Positions 11,571-21,009 of a stretch of DNA of 64,000 nucleotides are shown one piece after another. The stretch covers positions 18,291,501-18,355,500 of the forward strand of contig CM076947.1 of assembly GCA_039566865.1 (NCBI GenBank). The letters run 5' to 3'. The DNA is from Aurelia coerulea (taxonomy: Eukaryota > Cnidaria > Scyphozoa > Semaeostomeae > Ulmaridae). Position numbers and translations under genes: made by a program. Position 1 is the first letter of the stretch; every line of letters starts with the position of its first letter. The notes beneath the pieces are model-generated. The model saw only the letters and a list, made by a program, of their open reading frames with translations, did not search any database and had not been told where the DNA came from.

Positions 11571-12105
11571 TGTCGTAAAACGCAGGTACTTAACCGCTGC
11601 GCAGTCGTGTGAAACCTTTTTAATTGCAGCTAAATTTATGGATGGGAATATGCGATGCAGTTTGTTGATCATCGTTGCCATCGTATTCACAAGGTTACTG
11701 CGTATTGTAGAATGCGGCTTATTGCTCATTAAGCCAAGCCATTCCCAGTGTAGAATTTAATGATGCTCATTAAGCACTGACATTGCTATTAGTAAGAAAA
11801 GCTTTTGTTTCTCAGCGTGGGAAATTTTGATGCTATTATTTGCGCTTATTACGTAAGGCATAAACTTTGACATTCAGTGTGTAATTATTGACTAATTTTA
11901 GTTCTGATTGGTTAATACTTTCTATTGTATTTCATAACATAACAAAAGACACTATGTAATTAACTCAGGAGAAGGACTGTTAGACCGTAGAGTGCAGACG
12001 TGCAGATTGAGATAGATTTTGGATTGATTGTTTATTTACATTATGTCGACTACTCTTGAATGTTTTCTTGTATATTCTAAAAAGAACTAAGCGGAGATTC
12101 GAACA
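11571..12105 (+). repeat. 5' LTR of BEL/Pao element
   Basis: 535 bp, from TGTCGTAAAACGCAGG to GAGATTCGAACA. It is identical by eye to the 3' LTR apart from one missing T in the run at about 11660. It should contain the element's promoter and transcription start. I could not assign a specific TATA box or polyadenylation signal with confidence. Confidence 0.93.
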
Positions 12106-12108
12106 TCT

Positions 12109-12126
12109 TGGTCCACCGAGCCGGAT
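12109..12126 (+). promoter_or_regulatory. primer binding site of the BEL/Pao element
   Basis: TGGTCCACCGAGCCGGAT begins three bases after the 5' LTR. Its reverse complement ends in TGGACCA, preceded by a CCGGCTCGG word, as at the 3' end of a CCA-tailed tRNA. The CCGGCTCG segment recalls metazoan tRNA-Tyr, but the acceptor-stem bases are not the common vertebrate ones, so the tRNA identity is tentative. Confidence 0.6.
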
Positions 12127-12150
12127 AGATATACACGAAGAGAAGTCGTC

Positions 12151-15100
12151 ATGGCAGAACAAATACAGAAGAAAGGAAGAGTTAGAACGGGACATCGAGA
12201 ATTTATAAGCCAACTGATATTGACGTATGAGAACGTGAAGCACGAGAAGCTTAGATTGAAAACATTGCAGTCGCAATTGAAAGATAAACAGAAGAAAATC
12301 GATAAACTCGATGAAGATATTTTAGATTTAATCGGAGAGCACGGAACGTCAGATGAATGCATAGCAGAAGTAAACGAAGCCGGACAATTTAAAGTGACAG
12401 TACAAGAAACTTTGGTAAAAATCGAACAGTCACTGCAAGATATCGAATTATTAGCACATCCATTGCAAAGAGCAGATTCACAAGACAGCCTAAGCTCGAC
12501 AGCAAGTTTAAATACAAAACGTGTGCGTGCAAAACTGCCAAAATTAGAGCTTAAAAAGTTTAGTGGAAAACCGTATGAATGGCAAGAATTTTGGGACTCT
12601 TTTCAAAGTTCTATTCACGAAAATGAAGAGCTTGCTCAAGTTGATAAATTCACTTATTTGCGGCATTTAATGGAAGAGCCTGCTAAGACAGTAATTGCTG
12701 GATTTGCCCTCACAGAAGCAAACTACGAATCAGCCGTCGATTTATTAAAACAACGATTTGCAAAGCCAACTGCAATAAAGAAAGCCCATTTGAGAGAGTT
12801 GATGAGCCTGAAGCCCGTCTTCAACGACAGAGATATCTCACGGTTACGAGGTTTCTATGACGGAGCCGAGACTCATTATCGTGGTTTGGCAGCGCTCCAA
12901 ATCGACGAAGATACGTATTCGTGTGTTGTTGTGGCGATGCTTCTGGACAAGCTGCCGGAAAGTGTGAGGATAAACATGATTAGAGCTTCGGATAACCATA
13001 CTGAATGGAACTTGTCGGAGTTTTTGATGGCATTGAGGAAGGAGCTGGAAGTCAGGGAAGCTCATGCCCCACTTTTTAGGCCGAACATACAGCAGCAAGG
13101 AGATAAATTCAACCAAACGACAATGGCTAGGCCATCGAGAAGAGAGCAACCGACATCTGCAAGTGCCCTGACAACAACTGCAGCGAAGGAGAAAAAATGC
13201 ACCTTTTGCCTTGGAAGTCACGAGGAAACAAACTGCCAAACTATTACAAATGTAGGAGAGCGTAAGAACATTGTTAAAAAATTTGGTCGTTGTTTTATCT
13301 GTCTTTCTAGAGGTCATCGTGCTTTTCAATGTAGAAGTAGGGTATTGTGTTCAGCCTGTGATGGAAAGCACCATCTCACTTTGTGCGATAAGGAAAGTTC
13401 AGCTATCCCTGTGCGTAAGGAAACTCAGCCTAGTGCCCCAATTGCCCCCAGCGTAACTAATGCGAATTTTTGTGCAGAGAATGTTGAATGTGGGGGGAGG
13501 GTTGCCCTGCAAACTGCCCGGGCCCTAGTGAAAGGAAAGAAGAATGAAGTGAAGGTACGAGTTCTGTTTGATAGTGGGAGCCATAAATCTTTTGTGACTT
13601 CCAATGTGGTATCTGCAGTAAATATTACCCCTCTTAGACAGGAACCTCTCAATATTTGCAGGTTTGGAGATAAGCAGCCTAATTTATCTTCTAAAGATGT
13701 TGTTAAACTTGAATTGTTTTCTCTAGAGGGGGGGAGGGGTATCTTGATTGATGCATATGTTATTGATTGCATTTCAGAAGTTAGGAACGAGCATGCGGAA
13801 CTTGTGAAGAAAGATTTTGATCATTTACGAGACATTTGGTTCTCAGATGTTAGTCCCAGAGAAGACAGCCTTGAGATTTCTATTTTGATTGGCTCAGATT
13901 TCATGTGGCAGCTACAGGAAGATGAGATTAGACGCGGTAAAGTAGGTGAACCGGTAGCAGTCAGAACCAAGTTGGGATGGGTACTTTCTGGTCCTTTGAA
14001 AGGTGAGAAACTTCATTTGAGTGATTCTAATGATCATGCTATTGTTAATCATGTTCATGCAGTACCTTCAAATATTTTTAGGCCACAAGAGCCAAGTTCA
14101 GAGTTGCAAATGCATTTGTTGTGGGATTTAGACAGTATAGGTATTCGCCCCACAGATGATGTTTATGTTGATACTGTTGATAACATTGAATTTACAGGTG
14201 ACAGGTACTCAGTGAGATTACCTTGGAAGGTAGGCCATAAACCCTTGGCAAGCAATTATGGTATTAGCCTCTCACGGTTAAAGGGTCAGCTTGCTAAACT
14301 TAGAACGGAACCTGAGATATTATCGGAATGTGACAACATAATCAAGGAACAAGAACAAAAAGGAATTATTGAACAGGTATTAGATTTAGATCAATCTAAG
14401 GGCTTGACACATTATCTTCCGCATAGACCTGTCGTTCGCACAGATGCGGAGACTACAAAGGTACGTATTGTGTACGATGCGTCTTGCAAGGATAAGTCCT
14501 TTGGTGTGTCATTGAACGATTGTTTGCACGTAGGACCCTCATTAACACCATTACTTTTTGATCTTCTTGTGTCATGGAGAGAGCATAAAATTCCTTTAGT
14601 GGCGGATATTGAGAAAGCGTTTCTCAATATTGAAATTAATCCAGAAGACAGGGACAGTTTACGTTTTCTTTGGGTCGATGATATTCAAACTAAGAATCCA
14701 TCTATCTTGACCTATCGCTTCAAGCGCGTTGTATTTGGTGTCAATTCGTCGCCTTTTCTCCTCAATGCAGTATTGAAACACCATATTGATCAATACAAGA
14801 ATGTTGACCCAAATTTTGTAGAGAAGGTGAGTAGAGAATTCTATGTAGATGACTTGGTGTCAGGAGCTCATGATGTTAAAACTGCGCTTGAACTTTATCA
14901 CAAGGTCAAGGGTAGAATGCTTGAAGGTGGATTCAGGCTAAGGAAATGGAAAAGTTGCAACCCAGGTCTTACTCAAATGATAGAGAATGCAGAAAGAGGT
15001 AACACTGTTGAGTCTGATATTAGCAAGGAATGTGATTTATCGTATGCCAAAACTCTACTTCAGGGTACTCAATCAAATGAGGTAAGAAACAAGGTACTAG

Positions 15101-17595
15101 GGATTGAATGGAATCGTAACACAGACTGCCTAGAGTTTGATCTTGGTAAACTTTCCAATGTTTCATATGAAGGTAAAATTACAAAGCGTATCATATTGAG
15201 TTCTCTTGCCAAACTTTTTGACCCATTAGGCATCGTTTCTCCAATCATGGTAAGTGCGAAAATTCTTTTTCAAGAGCTTTGTATCGATAATATTGGATGG
15301 GACGAGGAATTGCCTTCTGATAAATTGGAAAAATGGAACAAATGGGTAAGTGAATTGCAAGAGGTAGGGAGAATAACTATTCCCAGGTGTTTGTACAAGG
15401 AAGATTCAGGTAAAGTTTTACACTGTGCCTTGCATGGGTTTGGAGATGCCTCATTGAATGGTTATTGTGCTGTTGTTTATCTTGTTTACACAACAGAATC
15501 CGGAACTTACAGCCAACTTGTTTGCTCTAAGGCAAGAGTAGCACCACTCAAGAAATTGACCATTCCTCGACTTGAACTATTGTCAGCAAGGATACTGGCA
15601 AATTTGATGAACACTGTGTATTTAGCATTGAGTGGACAGGTAAGAATTGATGAGAAATTCTATTGGTCAGATAGCAAAACCGCCTTGTATTGGATAGACA
15701 ACCAAAATGAATGGAAGCAATTTGTCCAACATCGGGTAAATGAAATTTTGAAGTTATCTTCAAAGTCAGATTGGAGACACTGTCCAGGTAGTGACAACCC
15801 TGCTGATTTAGGATCCCGGGGGGTTGCAGCAAGCACACTAGAACATTCCAAACTATGGTGGTATGGTCCTCAATGGTTAAGGCTCGACAAATCATTGTGG
15901 CCCCAAAGTCTGATTCTTGATGAACCGTCAGAGGTAAGAGAGGAAAGAAGGAAGGTCAATGTTCTGCTAGCCACAGAACACTCGTTAACAGGTATTAGCC
16001 AGGTCATTGATATTGATAAGTTTGGCACTCTTGATAGATTGTTGCGAGTCACTGCTCTTGTGTGCCGCTTTGTAAACAATTTGAAAGCAAAGGTAAGACA
16101 TCAAAGTGTAGATTTAGAGCCATTACAAGTGCCAGAAATCATTTCAGCAGAGAGACTTTGGATTGTTAGCGTACAGCAAGATTTGAAAAGAGAGGCTAAA
16201 TATTCACAGCTTGCAAAACAGTTAGGCCTTTTTGAAGAGCAAGGTATTTTGAGGTGCAAGGGCAGACTTGTCAATTCAGATTTAGAGAATGAGAGTAAAT
16301 TTCCAATTATTTTATCCAAAACACACAAATTTACTGAGCTGATTGTTCTGAATATTCATGGTAAGATTGGTCATGAAGGTTTGCGTATCACCCTGGCAGA
16401 AGTTAGGTCAAAATATTGGATTACAAAGGGAAGGCAATTTGTTAAGAAAATGATCAATTCTTGTGTAATTTGTAAGAAGCTTGAAGGTAAGTCCTTTAAG
16501 GCACCACCAATGGCACCATTGCCAAGTTTTCGAGTTACAGAATCTCCACCATTTAGCAAGGTAGGTGTAGATTTTGCTGGTCCAGTGTACGTGAAGGATT
16601 CCATGGGAAAGATGCAAAAGGCCTACATAGCATTGTTTTCATGTTGTGTCACTCGAGCTATTCATTTAGAATTTGTTGATAATCTAACCACGGTTTGCTT
16701 TATCAGATGTTTTCGTCGTTTTACAGCGCGGAGAGGTACTCCTGATCTTATCGTTTCAGATAATGCAAAAACTTTCAAAGCAACTGCAAGATACGTGAAG
16801 CAAATTTTTGAGAGTAAGTTATTTCAGGATGAGTTGAGGTCAAAAAGGATCGTTTGGCGTTTCAATCTTGAGCGAAGTCCGTGGTGGGGTGGGATGTTTG
16901 AAAGAATGGTTGGTTGCGTAAAAAGAACGCTGAAGAAGGTGTTGGGGAACTCTCGATTAACCTTTGATGAAATGCACACTGTATTAGTTGAAATAGAAGG
17001 TGTCTTGAATTCCAGACCACTCACATACATTTATGAGGAAGATTGTAATGTAGAGATTCTTACTCCGTCGCATTTATTATGTGGTCGTAGGTTATCACCG
17101 TTTGCGGATAACATTGATACAGCTAAGATAGACATTGATGATGATGAGTGTACTTATACCAGGAGATTTTTATATGTGACTAAAAAGTTGTCTCATTTTT
17201 GGAACAGGTGGAGGAAAGAGTACATTTGTAATCTGAGAGAGACACACACTTCATCTGGAAATGATTCAACTGAGATCCAGGAAGGAGACATTGTTTTAAT
17301 TGCTGATGAACATCTGAAAAGAAATCAATGGAAGATGGGAAAGGTAGAACGTCTAATTACAGGGAAGGATGGTGTGGTAAGAGGAGCTTCAGTTTTGATC
17401 ATTTCTAAGGGTAAGCAAGAATATTTGAATAGGCCCTTAACTAAACTTTACCCATTGGAGATCACAAAGAAGAAAGAGGATGATAGGGAAGGAAGTGAGG
17501 ACAATGAGAAAACTGAAAGAAGAATGGTAAGACCCCGCAGAGCTGCTGCTGCAGATGCGATGTGGCTTACGCGATCCATGCTTGACTCTGATTGA
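12151..17595 (+). CDS. BEL/Pao gag-pol polyprotein, 1814 aa
   Basis: A single open frame encoding capsid, protease, reverse transcriptase, RNase H and integrase of a BEL/Pao retrotransposon. Residues 1-110 are coiled-coil rich. A gag (DUF1759-type) region with KKFSGKPYEWQEFWDSF follows at about 130-300. Three Cys/His knuckles lie near 350, 381 and 400. An aspartic protease motif, LFDSGSHKSF, has its catalytic Asp at about 474. In the reverse transcriptase, VADIEKAF (Asp about 819) and FYVDD (Asp pair about 900-901) are present. RNase H-like words include WSDSKTALYWI. The integrase has an HHCC region (THKF...IGHEG...CVICKK), then Asp about 1474 (VGVDFAG), Asp about 1537 (VSDNAKTF) and Glu about 1584 (GGMFERM). 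A DUF5641-type C-terminus follows. All the catalytic residues I could check are present and no stop interrupts the frame. The ATG at 12151 lies 45 bp after the LTR. Confidence 0.95.
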   Translation: MAEQIQKKGRVRTGHREFISQLILTYENVKHEKLRLKTLQSQLKDKQKKIDKLDEDILDLIGEHGTSDECIAEVNEAGQFKVTVQETLVKIEQSLQDIELLAHPLQRADSQDSLSSTASLNTKRVRAKLPKLELKKFSGKPYEWQEFWDSFQSSIHENEELAQVDKFTYLRHLMEEPAKTVIAGFALTEANYESAVDLLKQRFAKPTAIKKAHLRELMSLKPVFNDRDISRLRGFYDGAETHYRGLAALQIDEDTYSCVVVAMLLDKLPESVRINMIRASDNHTEWNLSEFLMALRKELEVREAHAPLFRPNIQQQGDKFNQTTMARPSRREQPTSASALTTTAAKEKKCTFCLGSHEETNCQTITNVGERKNIVKKFGRCFICLSRGHRAFQCRSRVLCSACDGKHHLTLCDKESSAIPVRKETQPSAPIAPSVTNANFCAENVECGGRVALQTARALVKGKKNEVKVRVLFDSGSHKSFVTSNVVSAVNITPLRQEPLNICRFGDKQPNLSSKDVVKLELFSLEGGRGILIDAYVIDCISEVRNEHAELVKKDFDHLRDIWFSDVSPREDSLEISILIGSDFMWQLQEDEIRRGKVGEPVAVRTKLGWVLSGPLKGEKLHLSDSNDHAIVNHVHAVPSNIFRPQEPSSELQMHLLWDLDSIGIRPTDDVYVDTVDNIEFTGDRYSVRLPWKVGHKPLASNYGISLSRLKGQLAKLRTEPEILSECDNIIKEQEQKGIIEQVLDLDQSKGLTHYLPHRPVVRTDAETTKVRIVYDASCKDKSFGVSLNDCLHVGPSLTPLLFDLLVSWREHKIPLVADIEKAFLNIEINPEDRDSLRFLWVDDIQTKNPSILTYRFKRVVFGVNSSPFLLNAVLKHHIDQYKNVDPNFVEKVSREFYVDDLVSGAHDVKTALELYHKVKGRMLEGGFRLRKWKSCNPGLTQMIENAERGNTVESDISKECDLSYAKTLLQGTQSNEVRNKVLGIEWNRNTDCLEFDLGKLSNVSYEGKITKRIILSSLAKLFDPLGIVSPIMVSAKILFQELCIDNIGWDEELPSDKLEKWNKWVSELQEVGRITIPRCLYKEDSGKVLHCALHGFGDASLNGYCAVVYLVYTTESGTYSQLVCSKARVAPLKKLTIPRLELLSARILANLMNTVYLALSGQVRIDEKFYWSDSKTALYWIDNQNEWKQFVQHRVNEILKLSSKSDWRHCPGSDNPADLGSRGVAASTLEHSKLWWYGPQWLRLDKSLWPQSLILDEPSEVREERRKVNVLLATEHSLTGISQVIDIDKFGTLDRLLRVTALVCRFVNNLKAKVRHQSVDLEPLQVPEIISAERLWIVSVQQDLKREAKYSQLAKQLGLFEEQGILRCKGRLVNSDLENESKFPIILSKTHKFTELIVLNIHGKIGHEGLRITLAEVRSKYWITKGRQFVKKMINSCVICKKLEGKSFKAPPMAPLPSFRVTESPPFSKVGVDFAGPVYVKDSMGKMQKAYIALFSCCVTRAIHLEFVDNLTTVCFIRCFRRFTARRGTPDLIVSDNAKTFKATARYVKQIFESKLFQDELRSKRIVWRFNLERSPWWGGMFERMVGCVKRTLKKVLGNSRLTFDEMHTVLVEIEGVLNSRPLTYIYEEDCNVEILTPSHLLCGRRLSPFADNIDTAKIDIDDDECTYTRRFLYVTKKLSHFWNRWRKEYICNLRETHTSSGNDSTEIQEGDIVLIADEHLKRNQWKMGKVERLITGKDGVVRGASVLIISKGKQEYLNRPLTKLYPLEITKKKEDDREGSEDNEKTERRMVRPRRAAAADAMWLTRSMLDSD

Positions 17596-17598
17596 GTC

Positions 17599-17611
17599 AA
17601 GGGGGGGAGAG
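17599..17611 (+). promoter_or_regulatory. polypurine tract of the BEL/Pao element
   Basis: AAGGGGGGGAGAG lies directly before the TGTCG start of the 3' LTR, four bases after the gag-pol stop. This is the expected position and composition for the plus-strand primer. Confidence 0.85.
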
Positions 17612-18147
17612 TGTCGTAAAACGCAGGTACTTAACCGCTGCGCAGTCGTGTGAAACCTTTTTAATTGCAGCTAAATTTATGGATGGGAATATGCGATGCA
17701 GTTTTGTTGATCATCGTTGCCATCGTATTCACAAGGTTACTGCGTATTGTAGAATGCGGCTTATTGCTCATTAAGCCAAGCCATTCCCAGTGTAGAATTT
17801 AATGATGCTCATTAAGCACTGACATTGCTATTAGTAAGAAAAGCTTTTGTTTCTCAGCGTGGGAAATTTTGATGCTATTATTTGCGCTTATTACGTAAGG
17901 CATAAACTTTGACATTCAGTGTGTAATTATTGACTAATTTTAGTTCTGATTGGTTAATACTTTCTATTGTATTTCATAACATAACAAAAGACACTATGTA
18001 ATTAACTCAGGAGAAGGACTGTTAGACCGTAGAGTGCAGACGTGCAGATTGAGATAGATTTTGGATTGATTGTTTATTTACATTATGTCGACTACTCTTG
18101 AATGTTTTCTTGTATATTCTAAAAAGAACTAAGCGGAGATTCGAACA
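17612..18147 (+). repeat. 3' LTR of BEL/Pao element
   Basis: 536 bp, matching the 5' LTR base for base by eye except for one extra T near 17702. It is followed at once by GAAGAAACTT and the C-terminal part of a CR1-like reverse transcriptase. Confidence 0.93.
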
Positions 18148-18640
18148 GAAGAAACTTACAGTTGCTTATGACTGAAATTTTTAAAACAAAATTAGATCTA
18201 AGTTCAACTTTTATGAAGGATATTTTCACGCAGCGGAACACTGGCTACGACTTGAGGCATGGGACCGACGCGCTGCTTCCAAAAGTACGCACTACGTCCT
18301 TTGGAATCGAGTCTGTAGCTTTCCTTGGAAATAGAATGTGGCAGCTGCTACCACACGAGATAAAAGACTCCAGCACCCTTCAAATTTTCAAAAAGCAAAT
18401 AAGGTGCTGGAATGGTGATAAATGCAACTGTAGGCATTGCAAAACATATGTCCAACAGGTTGGGTTCATAACAGGATAGCTAGTGAAATTACTGTAATTA
18501 TACATAAACATATTATTTTTAGATTAGATTGTAAATTTTGTAAATAAGTAGGCCTTAATTAGCTGTAATTTTAGCTATGGTTTTGTTTCAGCCTACTTTG
18601 TAAATAAATTAATGATGATGATGATGATGATGATGGAGCC
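18148..18640 (+). pseudogene. CR1-like RT C-terminus (family 1), right part split by BEL element
   Basis: From 18150 the frame reads LLMTEIFKTKLDLSSTFMKD, then GYDLRHGTD, NRMWQLLPHEIKDS and the Cys tail CNCRHC, stopping at 18477. This is homologous to 7080-7380 of the long family-1 copy. The 3' UTR is AT-rich and ends in an (ATG)n tail at 18611-18635. With the 11220-11570 fragment it makes one host element with a central deletion at the BEL insertion point. Confidence 0.85.
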
Positions 18641-18649
18641 GTGCAACAC

Positions 18650-19230
18650 AGTAATTATTTCAAGCTTTAACTATTGCCCATTAGTGTAGATGTTTTGTGG
18701 CAACGATGCCAACCATAAAATATAGACCTTACTCATAAGCGTGCTTTAAGAACATTCCACAATGATTACGACCCTTTCTTTGATACAATTTTGGAGAAAC
18801 GTGACACGATAACGATCCTAAAATTGATGCTAGAAATCTCTAAGTCAATGAGCCATCATACATCTGGTACTTTTTAAGAGTATGATCTCAGAACTAAGCA
18901 TCTGTGTAAATTACGGATTACAAGGACGATAAAATTTAGCATGGAGTCGCTCTCATTCCGAGGAAGCTTATTGTGGAATAATCTGAACGATGAAATAAAG
19001 GAGCTACCAACAGTTGCATCTTTAAAAGAAAGATCAAAACCTGGACGGGTGAACAGTGTAAGTGTAAAATTTGCAAGTAGGCTTTCCATTATGTTATGTA
19101 GCTTGTAAATATTATTTCTTAGACATCTTTGTAAATTCTATTGTAAATAGTTGGTATTAGTTAGTTTCTTACAACTATGTCATACCAACGTTAAAGAATG
19201 ATTATGATTTGATTTGATGATTGGATTTGG
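18650..19230 (+). pseudogene. second CR1-like RT C-terminal fragment, decayed
   Basis: Several short frames can be strung together: an ERALR-like segment, ILEKRDTITILKLMLEISKS, YDLRTKHLCKLRITRTIKFS, then MESLSFRGSLLWNNLNDEIK and KELPTVASLK. These are the usual CR1-type C-terminal words. It ends in a TTTGAT-rich repeat tail near 19200-19245. It is too divergent from the neighbouring families to assign further. Confidence 0.7.
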
Positions 19231-19313
19231 TTTGATTTGATGATTTGGCCAAATACCCCCTGAGACCATCTTTTCCGTAATCGTCTATTGGGGAACAAAT
19301 AATGACATCTTAA

Positions 19314-19370
19314 CCCTAATCCACATGGTGGGGGTGGATTCCACCCCCCCCCCTCAAGGTTTTTTGTTTC
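19314..19370 (+). mobile_element. piggyBac-type terminus, single end
   Basis: TTAA (19310-19313) is followed by CCCTAATCCACATGG and G/C runs, closely resembling the left end of the TTAA-flanked element at 47755. No matching right end was found, so this is an orphan or interrupted copy. Another inverted-repeat element begins at 19439. Confidence 0.5.
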
Positions 19371-19438
19371 GTTTGGTCTCAGTTTGATTCTTTTGCAATT
19401 GAAACTCCTTGACTTTAAGTTTATGTGTATTAGCTATA

Positions 19439-20985
19439 CAGGGTGTCCCAAAAAACATGTGCGCTGTTTGAGTGGCTTCTGCGGAGCAGCCATAAATCCA
19501 ATTTTTCTGTTTCTAAGATTCTTATAAGAAGAGACTTCAAATTAAAGGTTGATACCAAGTTTGAGTAAATCTGTTCACTAGTTGTTGATTTATGGAGCAA
19601 GAAAGCCTAAATTATTGGCTGCCTCAAAACCAGAGGATTCATTATTCTCCATTGCGTTAAAATCAACGAAATTGATTGAATAAAACATACCTGGCCCTGT
19701 TTTCTGATGTTCTTAAGTGAGACAGATAGGCATACATTGAATTTTGTGACAACCAAGAATATTGGACATATCTAGGGTTGCTAGGAATGGAAATGTGCGA
19801 CACGAGTGCTTCAGGCCATGGCATGCGTCCATCAGATATTTTGCTTCTCAAAAGTGATAAAGTCGTTTTAAGCCAACAATATTGCGTTCAGCATGCTGCT
19901 TGGTTGATATTCTTGAAGAATATGGTCATTAATTACCCCTAAATGCGTTTCCTGGCATAACTGTAACGTTTAAGTTAATTTAAGGTTACTGTAACTGTTC
20001 AGACGACAAATTTTCGATTTTTGGTTTTTGTCATAATCTGATGGTAAACGTATTTGAGGACTGTTTAAACCAACTCACTTCCAGAAATAGTCACAATTAC
20101 TTGGAATTTCAGCATTTTAAAAGGAGCAATACTGTTTCTCAAAAAGTGCGGGAATATACATGAGCGGATTAAAGTAAACTCACTTGACCTTGCAGCTATG
20201 TTCATGACATCCCGTGCTGCTGTGTTATTGACATAATGCTTTACCAATACCGCGCTTAAGCCTAATTGCTTGAACTTTCATGCATAATCGTATTTCCCGC
20301 AATTTTTGCTTCATTTTGATAAAAGCCTGATTTCTGGAAACAGGATTCCCGAGTACTGGTGGGTAATAAAAAATCTTTGTGTACCCAACAGGCCAATCGA
20401 ACAGCTTGAAACTTGGCACACAGAGTCACAATACATATAACTACGAAACCGTGTCAGCGATTTGTGATAGATCCACTGGTCCGATTTTTACAAGGGTCTG
20501 AAAGTTAAAAAAGACATTTAAGACATTTACATTTATTTAAAATGATATCATTTCAAGGCAATACCTTTTATCAAAAATTCGTGACACGGTTTTGCAGTTC
20601 AGGGCCTTAAGTCTTTGGTAAATAGAAAGTCGTGGTCCAACGATTATCATTGGGGTACACAAAGATTTTTTCCCAAGGGTGGTCGATTTTGCCTAAAATC
20701 TCGAACAAATCATTCGCGATTTTATTGAATCAACTGAATATATTTTCATGATATTCTACGTTTAATTCTGCGTCGAATGATGCATAAGTTTGTTTGGTAT
20801 ACTTTGACGAACGGCCGTGGTAAACGGAGTTTCTTAATCGCCGCCTGAACGGTTACAGTAACCTTAATGTTAAAATTCAAGTTATAAGGTTAAGTACGGT
20901 GATAAAATCCTCTGGTTTTGAAGCAACGCGTGATTGTGACTTTCTTTCTCAATAAATCAGCAACCACTAGAAACAGTTCATTCTA
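19439..20985. mobile_element. inverted-repeat element with GGGTGTCCC end, right terminus missing
   Basis: It begins next to TA (19437-19438) with CAGGGTGTCCCAAAA. The left arm contains TTGTTGATTTATGGAGCAAG and CTCAAAACCAGAGGATT, whose reverse complements occur at 20890-20970. A second pair (AAGGTTACTGTAACTGTTCA near 20000, with its complement near 20855) confirms the foldback. The far right end no longer shows the GGGACACC terminus. No transposase was seen. It is probably a Tc1/mariner-type non-autonomous element. Confidence 0.6.
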
Positions 20986-21009
20986 TATTTGTTTACATTT
21001 TTGCTCCTT

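Larger units (their letters stand above)
11571..18147 (+). mobile_element. BEL/Pao LTR retrotransposon, apparently intact
   Basis: A 6577-bp element with LTRs of 535 and 536 bp starting TGTCG and ending CGAACA. There is a tRNA-like primer binding site just inside the 5' LTR, one uninterrupted 1814-codon gag-pol frame, and a purine tract before the 3' LTR. By eye the LTRs differ by one base: a T-run of three versus four at about 11660 and 17702. Near-identical LTRs and an unbroken frame point to recent insertion. The flanking bases (CGATC on the left, GAAGA on the right) do not form the short duplication expected of BEL integration, and host sequence is missing at the junction. Confidence 0.93.
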
